DNA from: Tethya wilhelma
Lineage: Eukaryota > Porifera > Demospongiae > Tethyida > Tethyidae
Direction of reading: 5' to 3'
DNA length: 64,000 nucleotides
Assembly (NCBI GenBank): GCA_964030475.1
Contig: CAXIPT010000006.1
Coordinates: 3,486,278-3,550,277, forward strand
Each line of letters starts with the position of its first letter. Within the stretch, counting starts at the first letter, position 1. The notes beneath the pieces were generated by a model. It saw only the letters and a program-made list of their open reading frames with translations, was not told the origin of the DNA and made no database searches. The position numbers were made by a program, and so were the translations under genes. This document shows positions 1-9,930 of this stretch, piece after piece.

Positions 1-1179
1 TTAAAGAGATATATATCGAAAAAATTACGACCTCAAAGAAGGCACACCTTGTCTTAAAATTTGCCATAGGGGGCCAGCTTGTTGGAGCTTGTGAACCCCT
101 GTATATTCCCTGTATATACTACAATGTAAAGCAATAATAATAATAATAATAATAATAATTACTTGCCAAGAATTGATTGTAATTATTATTGGATAAAGAG
201 TCTCTTAAGTTTTTAATAATACTAGACATTCAATATCTTCTTCCAATTTTGTTGAGTTGACGAGCTCACTTATAGAGTTGTAATAAATAATATTATTATA
301 GCTAAAATTTATAATTTTTGTAATAAATAAATTTGTTTTTTAAAAAAAAGCAATAATTATTATTCAATGAATTCCAGGAACAGCTGTGGCCAATGAATAT
401 AACATCACTGAACAATTATTGCCTATACATAATTATAAAAATATTATAGCAGCATCTATTGTATAGTTTGCATGCATGCATGCACTGTGTAAGTTCTGTA
501 GAATTAATTAACTTGGCATTAGTCTGGCTTGCCAGACTCTTCCTTGCGAAGAGTCTGGCAAGCCAGACTAACTTGGCATGATATCATTCATTTGATTCAG
601 AAGTCAATGAACAGTCCCAACATCAGAGTCCCTCCTCCGAGGTGTGGAGGAGGGTAAATTCAATATCATATGCTGTATGATGAGATAAGGCATACCCGTG
701 TTTATAAGTTGTTATTCATCACACGTATAGAATTAGCTATTTGTCTGATATGGACCACACACAATTAATGTCAGTCTGCACTAAAACCTCAATTTTACCT
801 GATTTGTGCATCCGGTCTGGTTCGTATTTAGGGAGCAAAATGTCTGCGTTTACATAGGGTTCTTTGAATGTTCATATTTTTCTTATGATATAGTCATTCT
901 GAAGCTTCTTTTTGTTAATTTAATTATGTTCTTTCAGTAATTAACTTGATAAGCTAGCTACTGAGATGCTTGAACTTCGGTACATAAGCTGGGTGGAGTA
1001 TACACAATAAACATCAGAATCCCTCCTCCATGGGCTGTGGAGGAGAGACTCTTTGATTGATCACCCACTCTGTCATTCATACCGGTGTATGAATAGACTA
1101 AGTCTAAACTCTAAAGTATTCGTCACTAGGCAAATCCGCTCATGTTTACGAAGTTGTTATTCAAGGGCAGATTTAGGGG
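1..1179. other. AT-rich non-coding left end
   Basis: I see no convincing coding region here. The stretch holds an AAT-type microsatellite near 132-158, a hairpin element at 510-579, and two similar short blocks (about 622-655 and 1016-1050) that both contain 'ccctcctcc' followed by 'tgtggaggag', which looks like a diverged dispersed repeat. A small ORF at 1053-1250 runs into the degraded GT92 copy and is not a gene in its own right. Confidence 0.6.
510..579. repeat. Hairpin element with flanking direct repeat
   Basis: A 22-bp arm at 520-541 is the exact reverse complement of 549-570, with a 7-bp loop. The decamer aacttggcat occurs immediately outside the hairpin on both sides (510-519 and 570-579), sharing one base with the right arm, as a target-site duplication would. 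No coding capacity. Seen directly in the sequence; the mobile-element reading is inference. Confidence 0.7.
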
Positions 1180-1560
1180 AGGGGGAGTGGATTTCTTTAT
1201 CGCTTCGTGAAACAATTCGCATCATATGGTTCCCATGTCAGCATTGTTGAAATTACAATGCAAAATTTTCTCTTCCTATAGGAAGCAATTAGCAATTCTC
1301 GATCTAGTGGCTTTCCTAGGCTATAGCTATAGCCTAGGAAAGCCACTAGATCGAGAATTGCTGATTCAAGTGATAGATTCTGGAGAAGAACTCACAACTT
1401 GAACCGTCAAATTCATTACTAGTGAAACCCATTTATCAACCAAAGAGCATGAAAGGCGGTATACGTCACAATCAATTTTTAGATAAACGCCATTTTAGAA
1501 TGCTCTCCACAATGTGCTGAGAATGAATCCGCATTACTGGGGGGATTCATCATCATCATC
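1180..1560 (+). pseudogene. Degraded GT92 glycosyltransferase fragment (copy 1)
   Basis: Comparison with the intact GT92 gene on the minus strand (48801-50030) shows that this plus-strand segment carries its C-terminal half in the same order. The 'LYRYMKHF'-like part begins near 1190, 'MQNFLF' near 1258, 'DRFWRRT' near 1372, 'PIYQPK' near 1430, and 'LRMN.HYWG' near 1520. It has frameshifts and stops and is interrupted by a perfect 72-bp palindrome built from its own sequence (1291-1362). No start and no N-terminal half are present. It is a dead gene fragment; paralogy is clear by eye but age and origin are inference. Confidence 0.75.
1291..1362. repeat. Perfect 72-bp palindrome inside GT92 fragment
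   Basis: Bases 1291-1326 are the exact reverse complement of 1327-1362 with no spacer. The right arm continues the GT92 reading order of copy 1, while the left arm is an inverted duplicate of it, so the palindrome arose by a local fold-back duplication within the pseudogene. Confidence 0.9.
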
Positions 1561-2109
1561 ATCATCCATGTATGAACTATAATGATTATGCAGGCATCTC
1601 ATTGTCAGTGGGGGTCGTATACCCAAAGAATTTTCAGTGTTACCTTTTCTGACCACCAGAGGGGGGATATAGGTAAAAATATATACCAAAATGATCCTCT
1701 CACTGAGATCTTTCTGAATACCACATTTTAAAAACAGATGGGGTGACTTTGCAAATTTAATTTTTTTTCCTGTAACCTCCTTGAAGAAAATCTCAGTGTC
1801 ATAACGTTGTACTCAAAATTCTATGCAGAATGCATCAATTTCAAGTTCGTAGGGGGTACAGAAGTCAAGTTATTGGCGTCCTGAAAAGGGCGGGGCTGGC
1901 CTCGGACTAGTACTATGTTGAGAGTATGGTCACAGTCAAGGATTTTTCCTTGCCTCTTTCGAGTTTGCTTCAAGAATAAAAGAGGCTTGTATTTAGCCAT
2001 GATGTTGACAACTCTTGTTACCCTTGTTTTGTCTGTAAAACTGAGAGCTAGTTTGAACTTGAAGTAAACAACTTCACAGAACTGAAACTAAAAAGTGAAG
2101 ACCCATACT

Positions 2110-2983
2110 TGCGAGTTCGATCTCTGTGGGGTCCTGAATGTGAGTGGGTACGATTCAAACGACACATGCAGTAGCCCTCCTTACTTCTTGACTGCTGTCC
2201 TTCTTGTAAGGATATATGAAAGTGACAAAGCCAAACTTACAACAAGAGAATTGAAACAATGGTTTCAGTATCTTCGCTTTGCAGGCGTTGAACACGTCTA
2301 TGTTTACGATGCATGGGTGGAACCAAGTGAATCACAGAAGGAACCATTAAAGAAGCACATAGAAGAGAGTTATGTAACTTACATTGATTGGCATACACAT
2401 AAACCATATTCAGTAACTAATACACAAGTTGCAGCCTACCAAGATTGTATAGTAAAGTATGGTGCCGAAGTGACATGGACTGCTGCTATAGACATTGATG
2501 AGTATCCTTTTTCTCCAAAAGACACAAGACCTGAATGGGTTTCACCATAGATAATACGTATACGGTGAGTATGTATTATCTATGACTTCACCAAGGAATT
2601 TGATGGCCTGGGAGTTCTTCTCCAGAATCTATCAATCAGCAATTCTCTGTCTAGTGGCTTTCCTAGGAAGAGAAAGTTTTGCATTGTAATTTCGACAATG
2701 CTCACATGGGAACCATACGATGTGAATTGTTTCTTATCAACCAAAGAGGGTGAAAGCCAGTATACATCACAATAAAATTCTAGCTATGTATACATTTAAT
2801 TCATATAGTCAGAATGCTCCCTACAGTGAACTGAGAATGAATCACTACTGGGGGGCCAGACTGCAAGATTGGGGTGAAGATACATCTGAAATTCTCGCAA
2901 TAACTCAACTTGACAAAGGCATGAAGCCGATTGTGGAAACTTTCAAAAAATGTGATAGCTACCTTCGTTCATATATTGAGTGA
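2110..2983 (+). pseudogene. GT92 glycosyltransferase pseudogene with internal inversion (copy 2)
   Basis: Bases 2180-2541 read as a close homologue of the catalytic part of the GT92 protein at 48801-50030, including PPYFLTAVLLVRIY, FAGVEHVYVYDAW and the acidic DIDEY motif expected at the metal/nucleotide-sugar site. The frame then ends at 'PEWVSP' and a stop. About 155 bp (roughly 2578-2733) match the opposite strand of the intact gene, so an internal block is inverted. The forward orientation resumes at about 2736 and runs to 'KCDSYLRSYIE' and the normal stop at 2983. Inverted copies of 'catagataata' border the junction near 2548-2585. The upstream membrane anchor is missing and the start of homology has a small insertion. 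The copy cannot encode a functional enzyme. Confidence 0.8.
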
Positions 2984-3189
2984 ATGACTGACTCTTAACA
3001 TTCACTGACCTGCACGGATTCAGTCATGCATGAAAGTTACCCCATCCCGGTACCAGGCAGAGTACCAGGATTATGAGGATGCCTGCATGGCATCATAGAA
3101 TAAAGTCGCGAAAAGTCCGCGCGTCTTAATTTTGGTGGGCATTACATAGAAATAAGTATTAGCTGAATTAGTGAGGCAGTGAATGGATT

Positions 3190-4420
3190 ATGGTAGAAGA
3201 AGAAAGATGCTCAGCTCATCGTCATCGCGAGCCTGTTGGAAATGTGGTGACGGAACGTGTGCTCAACTATTGCAACCTGAAAGAGATTCCTGATGAAGTT
3301 CTTGAAGATGAACAAAACAAGACATCACTGTGCAAGCTCTACTTGAAAAGAAACTGCATCAAGCAACTGGTAACTAGTCTAATATCACTATATCAAAGTG
3401 AAAATGCATTATGGAATTTATTCCAAAAAATTGACCGTTTTTGCACACTGTTCAGCCCCACCCACTCTCTTGTTCAAGTTAATTTTCACCTATATACAGT
3501 CACCTAAATTAATCAACCTTCAGTCATTAACATTTCTTTATTTACCCTCCAACAACCTCACTGAACTTTCAGATGGTAAGTATATCGTTGCAAGATAGCC
3601 ATGGCGTGACTCACAATGCAATTTCTGTATGCTATGTATGCATAACAATAATTGATTCCACAAAATGTTTAATAATGTCCCTTCATTGTTCTTTTTACTA
3701 TCACTGTATGTACCTTATCTCTTATCTTATGCATATATAATGCAGTGGTGTCACGGCTTCCTTGTCTCTCGGCCATTGATGTCTCACAGAATAGAATCAC
3801 CTCCATCTCTCCTGCTCTTGCTCGAATGGCCTCTCTCACTGAACTCAATCTGTGCGACAATCAGCTCACACATTTGCCAGACAGTAAGTAGAATCATCCA
3901 TGTATGAATTTTGCCGTGTTCCTATGCTCCTCACAAGCACAATTTTAGAGTATGAGGTGGTAATCTAGGCAATGAAACTATAATGTGGGCATCTCAATGT
4001 CAGTTAATAGGTATAATAATTATTGTGAAGAAAAGCATCATTATTTTGTCAGATGAATGATATTAGTAGCATCATTCCCACAATCCTGCTTTTTTTTTTC
4101 CCCCTTTTGTCAACTAAAATGAGAACCTAAGAAAAAGCCACACTATTTTAGTTACTATAGCCATACTGTTTATTGTCTAAGACTCTTATTTAAATTTGTT
4201 CATAGAGTTGTGGCGGGCACCAAACCTCAAGTGTTTGAATCTCTCTGCTAATCAACTATGGAAGCTCTCTCCAGAGATAGTCCACTGTCAGAGTTTACAG
4301 AAGCTGTTGCTAGACGATAACCAGTTGACGTGGTTACCACAGCAAGTCACTATGTTGGTTAATTTGGAGCAGCTGTCTCTATCGGGAAACAACCTTCAAA
4401 CACTACCACATGGTAAGGCA

Positions 4421-4457
<37 letters not shown>

Positions 4458-4618
4458 CACTCTACACGCACATACGTACGTGCACGTAAACAATTAGGAG
4501 AGGTTCCAATGCGATCTTGTCATTGGTTGGCAGTTGTGGTTTGGGTTGACTGGTATAAGACAACAATACCGTATGGCTTATCAACTCCCAAATCTTGTGG
4601 TTTTCAAACATACACACA

Positions 4619-4651
<33 letters not shown>

Positions 4652-4999
4652 TATCATCAGATTTCTCTAGAATGCATAAGCTCTTTCAACTCTTGGTCGA
4701 CATGAACACCAGGATCTCTCACATCCCCATCACACTAGCCTCCCTATCATGGTGGGGGGTCCTTGGGGTGTCTGGATGTCCTGTTACCGTTCCTGCTGCT
4801 GATTTGCCATTTATTAAACCCATACACACCTGTGAGACTGTACCACCACTGTTAGAACTATCAGCTCGATATATTCATCGAGTACTTCAAGGTATTGTGT
4901 GTGTGTGTGTGGCTTGATTATCTATGGTCTCAATAATTATTGTGCTACATGCATATGCATACGCACATGTACACATGTACATACTTGTCAAAAATTAAT

Positions 5000-5048
<49 letters not shown>

Positions 5049-5323
5049 TAGAACATCTCTCTGACTCTCCCACGATGCATCTTCCAAGTGAGCTCTGTTC
5101 CTTATTGGATCTTCCCACTAGTCTCAGTGACTGGCTCATTCCAACTGGTACCTGCTATCAGTTAACTTGCAGAGGCATTTATTTCAAACATTTTTGCCTA
5201 AAGCAAGTTTCAGGAGCTTTTTACATGACATCAACTGGAGGAGTTTGTAAGCCGGCCAATCTAGCATTAGCTTTGGACTTCTGTTCACTGCAGTGTGCTG
5301 TAAAGTGTTTTAAACCAGATTGA
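3190..5323 (+). CDS. LRRC58: Leucine-rich-repeat protein, LRRC58-like
   Basis: Six exons join in frame: 3190-3369, 3500-3575, 3746-3883, 4206-4412, 4661-4891, 5052-5323 (phases 0,1,1,1,1), giving 367 residues, close to vertebrate LRRC58 (about 370). Successive exons carry LRRs (LTFLYLPSNNLTELSD, LTELNLCDNQLTHLPD, LKCLNLSANQLWKLSPEI, LQKLLLDDNQLTWLPQQV). After the LRRs comes 'PPLLELSARYI', then a Cys-rich tail (C-x5-C..GIYF, ending FCSLQCAVKCF) that is the hallmark of LRRC58. LRRC58 has been described as a substrate receptor for ubiquitin ligases; that role here is inference. The last two introns end in (CA)n and (CT)n tracts next to the acceptor. Exon 5 uses the AG at 4659-4660; a second AG ten bases downstream would change the frame. 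Confidence 0.8.
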
Positions 5324-5376
5324 TTTTGCAATAATACCAAAAGTTAAAAATTATTGTTGGATGCAGCAATATTGTG

Positions 5377-5576
5377 TCATAGATAATATATACGCTTCAC
5401 GTGGATTGGAAACGCCTCCGTATACTGGGAAAAATGCACTCGCAATCATCGGTATGGCACCAATACGGAAAACGCAGAATTTACTGAATTCAGTATTATC
5501 AGTGTTAGAAATTCCGCAGACCACTCCGTAAACTATCTCGTTTCCAATCCACGTGAAGCGTATATATTATCTATGA
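5377..5576. repeat. 200-bp MITE-like element with 38-bp perfect terminal inverted repeats
   Basis: Bases 5377-5414 are the exact reverse complement of 5539-5576. The ends read tcatagataatatatacgc. The interior (about 124 bp) has no ORF. A shorter hairpin with a similar 'catagataata' end lies at 2547-2585 inside the GT92 pseudogene. This is typical of a non-autonomous DNA transposon; the superfamily is not determined. Confidence 0.85.
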
Positions 5577-5795
5577 TTGTACAAAAATTATAATTTTCAG
5601 TCCAGCTTTAACAAGCTCTGCTAACAATGCATATCAGTTATCATTTCCTATTCTTATTCTTTATTTCTTGCATTGCTTGTTCTTTAACATATGAAGTTGC
5701 TTCTTGTCATCATACCTGTTTTCTTTATATGTATAAAGTATTGTATAAAGTACAATTCTTATTTTAGATATGAATTAAAAGTATTCATATAGCAG

Positions 5796-6694
5796 CTAAC
5801 TTTCTATGAGATAATCCAATTCCGTTTGGTCCTCTAACAACCACATAACCTTGCTATTTTCAAGGCTTTTCATCATTGCTTCTTTAGGATTACTCGAACT
5901 ATCAAAATTAGGTCCAATTTGCATATTGAGTTGTGAATATGTTTCATTGTTCTTCTGTATCCTCCAACGTCCATAGCTGTGGAATGTAATTGTAATATTC
6001 CTATAAATTAATTACTGTGACGTGGGGTGATCAAAAAATGTTTTACCACAGATAAAAGTCTTACCGATGGTTACCAACTTTGATATCTCTCTCCCTATCC
6101 AATCTTAGTCCGGTTTTTGTATCACGATATTGTGTGTTTATTGTTTTTGATGGCCCACACTCTGTGAAGTTAATGGAATCCTCAATGAAAGAGTATGCTT
6201 TTCGAAACAGACCATTACTACTTGGCTTTGTAATCTCTCCTATAAAAATTAGAATTACTGATATTGACAATAATAATAATTACTATTATTGTGATCTACA
6301 AGACTGAACAGATCTAGATATGATGCAATAAGTGTTTCATTATTGTTGTCGGCTGATCCAGCAGACACACCCCTCGAGCAAGTATCTACACGTACACGCC
6401 CCTCAAGCATCATGCAAGCAAGCAAGCACCAGAGCAAGCACTTCATCGCATGCACGTCCAGCCCCATTATTACCAGATTCTATTATAAATCACCACACTT
6501 CCATACAGCTTTGTGAGCAACGTACTCTGTAACTCTGGTACGCAATGGTCACCAAATGCAGAACTAGAAATGATATGAGGGATCTGCACCGAGATTAAGT
6601 TTTCAATACCTGGGTGTTTCATTGCTGCTACTGGAATTCCTCCAGCTAAACCGATTCCTGCCAAAATCCCTGCCACTATTCTTACTCGCTGCAT
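5796..6694 (-). CDS. Small unrecognised protein with N-terminal membrane segment
   Basis: Three minus-strand exons join in frame: 6694-6610, 6239-6065 and 5976-5796, with GT-AG borders and phases 1 and 2, giving 146 residues. The first exon encodes a short basic start (MQRVR) and a hydrophobic helix of about 20 residues (IVAGILAGIGLAGGIPVAAM), which could be a signal anchor or mitochondrial inner-membrane segment. The rest is soluble and polar, with FRKAYSFIEDSINF and a YGRWRIQKNN stretch, ending YLIES. I do not recognise the family. The gene is divergent from the alpha-galactosidase gene at 6879, and the 180-bp interval between them holds the palindrome TGCGCATGCGCA. The consistent phases across three exons make it likely to be real. 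Confidence 0.6.
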
Positions 6695-6789
6695 TTCTGG
6701 AGATTAATAACTTCTTTGATCTAGAGCAGACAACTTGGTACAGTTCGAGCTAAATCGATTGCAACGCACGCCCTAGCATATTAGCTTAT

Positions 6790-6801
6790 TGCGCATGCGC
6801 A
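6790..6801. promoter_or_regulatory. NRF1-like palindrome TGCGCATGCGCA
   Basis: Perfect 12-bp palindrome matching the animal NRF1 consensus, between divergent start codons at 6694 (-) and 6879 (+). The same 12-mer occurs at 36693-36704 and 50189-50200, also upstream of genes. Confidence 0.55.
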
Positions 6802-6878
6802 TGCTCATTGCGCGGCACTGTCTGATAAAAGGGGTGGGGCTAAGTCAACTAAACATTTACAGCTTGTCAAACATAACG

Positions 6879-7892
6879 ATGAAGAGTGTTCAGCTTCTAC
6901 CATCTTATTCTATTCTTCTCCTTTGCTTCATAGCTAAAGGTCAAACAGTGGACAACGGTGAGCAAGCTTATTGGGGGTACAGGGGAAATTTGTTATTCTA
7001 GTTCTCTATGTCTGTTTTGTCCTCATGTATCCACCCTTATCTCGTGGCCATGGCACACAACGTCGCACAAAACAGGTCTAGGTAAGTTCAATTTGTGTGT
7101 ATGTCTACCTGGCTTCGATGAAAGAATATATGTGGCTCTTTGTTGTTTTTTTTTCCCTGTCTTAGGCCTTGTTCCTGCTATGGGGTGGAACACTTGGTGC
7201 ACACTAGGAAGGTATAAAATTAACAGTACTATTGTAGTTACTGTATTCTGTTCTATAATTGCAGTCTCATATTTTGATTATGTCTATGTAGGTGTGGTCG
7301 AGATTATTGTGATGCTAAGGAGATTATGGGCATTGCAGATGCCATGGCAACCAATGGCATGAAAGAACTCGGTTACGAATACATCAACCTTGATGGTACA
7401 TACAACATAGTGTTACCTCATCCCCTTCTCTTGCTTCACAATGATAATGGTTGCTTCATTCTTCTTTTACTAGATTGTTGGGCAGACCACAGGGAAGATG
7501 ATGGAACAATTGTTGCTGATAAAGATCGCTTTCCAGAGTAAGCTATATAGCTATCATACTGAATACTCATTTCTTTTCACCATTAGCTTATACACATCAT
7601 TGTGATAAAATTATTTGATCTGTGTTGCTTTGTCTTCAGTGGTCTTGGGCCAGTAATCAAGTATGTCAACTCCAAGGGATTCAAATTTGGAGTAGTGAGT
7701 TCCCTAGCTACATGTTGTAATACCTTGATACTTGCATTTACTATCAGATGTACGGTATATGATTGTAGTTATACTTAATTGTTGACTCTTGTATTCTTTA
7801 TCTCCGCAACTAAATATTATTATTAAACAATCGCATGCACACACACACACACANNNNNNNNNNNNNNNNNNNNNNNNNNNNNNNNNNNNNNN

Positions 7893-7962
<70 letters not shown>

Positions 7963-9622
7963 CACAGATGGAGGTATATATACCTGTAGTCAAGGAAAAA
8001 GGGACCACAAGATACCAGGCAGCTATGGCCACTATGAACAAGATGCAAAGACTTACGCTGACTGGGGGGTTGAATGTAAGTGGTCATGAAATATCAATCA
8101 CCACTTAATCGATCCAATAATATCAAGAATTCAGTAATACACGTAGTCCTTGCTTTCTGTACATACTGACAGATGTCAAGATGGATTGGTGCAACTCTAA
8201 AGTGAATGGATCATCACTGGAGCCAAAAGTACAATATGCTGAAATGGTCAGTAGTAAGCCATATAGCAAACTTAATACTCAGCTAGCTATGTGGTAGTAT
8301 TGTTTATACCTACATGTCATATACCATACATTACAATAATTGTGATTGTTTCTATGCCAAAATTTATGCCAAAAGTTTGTACTGATTAAATTTTATGTAC
8401 TAACTTATATACAGTCCAAGGCTCTGAACAAGACTGGTAAGCCTATCTTCTTCAATGCCTGTGAGTGGGGAGTGGAGGCACCCTGGGAGTGGATGGCACA
8501 GTACGCTAACTCTTGGAGGAGTGGAGGTGATCACCATGACGACTGGAAGTCCACCGCTGGCATCATTGAAGTCAATGCAGACAAGGGGAAGTATGCAGGT
8601 TTGGATAATGTTATCAATAATTATTGTTAGTTATTTTGTACTTTGTTACAGCATGCTTTTCCAACACAATTTTTAAAACAAGTTTTAGTTTGATCTGACA
8701 TGTTCACACGTCTCATAATGTCAGTTTAGGTATAGAAAAAACTTGAAAGTGGATATAATTATGTTCTTATAAACAATAACAAAACACACCAATGGTCCAT
8801 ACTACAAAAGTCACTCTTGTACGCTTTATTAGCTGCCCTCCCTCCTCCCTATATTGCCTATGTAGGTCCCGGTGGATGGAACGACGCTGATTTCATCATG
8901 ACCGGTGGACAGGGCTGTGAAGACAAGACTCCGATGGTCCACTGCCCCGGGATGACAGACACAGAGTACCGTACGGAGTTCAGCTTGTGGTGCATCATGG
9001 CCTCTTCCCTCATTGTATCAACAGACATCCGCAACATGACCGACATCATGAAAGAGGTAGATTTGTTTGCTTTTTTATGTGTACTATATAGTACCCACAA
9101 GCACACTCACCCTAGCTAGCTATACATTGTAAAGCCTATAGATTGGCATTAGTGAAGGTGGTTTTTCTCATCATGTTTGTCTTCCAAACATAATATACAG
9201 GTACTTTTGAATGCAGAGGTGATAGCTGTGAATCAAGATAAAATAGGTATAATATTATACATGTCATACAATTTATTGATCTATTTTTAAAAACCCATTC
9301 AATATGATATATATATAATTATATGGAAATTTTGCTGATTAGTGATACTATACATACATGTACTTTATAGGCAAAGCTGGTGGTAGAGTGGGATACTCTA
9401 CTAGTGATTCCTGTGAGAAGAATGCCTGTCAGATCTGGGCCAAGGAACTCAGTGATGACTCCATGGCAGTGGCTTTATACAATGCTGGAGACAAGTCACA
9501 GACTATCACACTGGATTTCAGCATGATTAACATGAGTGGCTCTGTCTCCATGAGAGACTTGTGGGCACACAAAGACCTTGGGACCTTCACAAAGAGGTAC
9601 ATATGCACGCACACGCATATAC

Positions 9623-9668
<46 letters not shown>

Positions 9669-9732
9669 CTACTCCATCAGTGTGGACTCACATGGAGTTG
9701 CAATGTACAAAGTGAAGAAGGCTTCATCCTAA
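6879..9732 (+). CDS. Alpha-galactosidase, GH27 family (copy 1)
   Basis: Thirteen exons join in frame to 417 residues: 6879-6957, 7076-7081, 7166-7211, 7292-7395, 7474-7537, 7640-7694, 7961-8075, 8173-8246, 8415-8598, 8866-9056, 9201-9246, 9371-9596, 9669-9732. A signal peptide (MKSVQLLPSYSILLLCFIAK) precedes the GH27 start DNGLG..PAMGWNTW. The catalytic nucleophile is Asp161 in KMDWC, and the acid/base is Asp220 in SWRSGGDHHDDW. CEWG (197-200) carries the Glu typical of alpha-galactosidase rather than N-acetylgalactosaminidase specificity, and PGGWND is at 244-249. The product should hydrolyse terminal alpha-galactosides in the lysosome or outside the cell. Exon 2 is only 6 nt. Intron 6 holds an N gap within (CA)n. 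A tandem paralogue follows at 9931. Confidence 0.88.
7854..7892. other. Assembly gap (39 N) in a CA microsatellite
   Basis: A run of N flanked by (AC)n on both sides, in intron 6 of the alpha-galactosidase gene. The true tract length is unknown. Confidence 0.95.
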
Positions 9733-9930
9733 AACATGTCTCACTCAAAAACTGGTGCTAAACTAAACAGTGTTGTGTTATGAATAATATGTACACAGCT
9801 GTATGCAGACATGAATGAATTTTTTGCTTTTAATTTTTTCTTACTAAGATTCATGTGTTGTGGTCAAATCTATGTGAGTGGGTGGGGCTCAGTTATGACA
9901 TAATTGTATGTAGCTAGCTGAAGAAAGATC

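Noticed and set aside
7704..8089. Several overlapping ORFs through (CA)n and N runs
   Set aside because: They translate microsatellite and gap bases (His-Thr or Cys-Val runs); the real exon here is 7961-8075.
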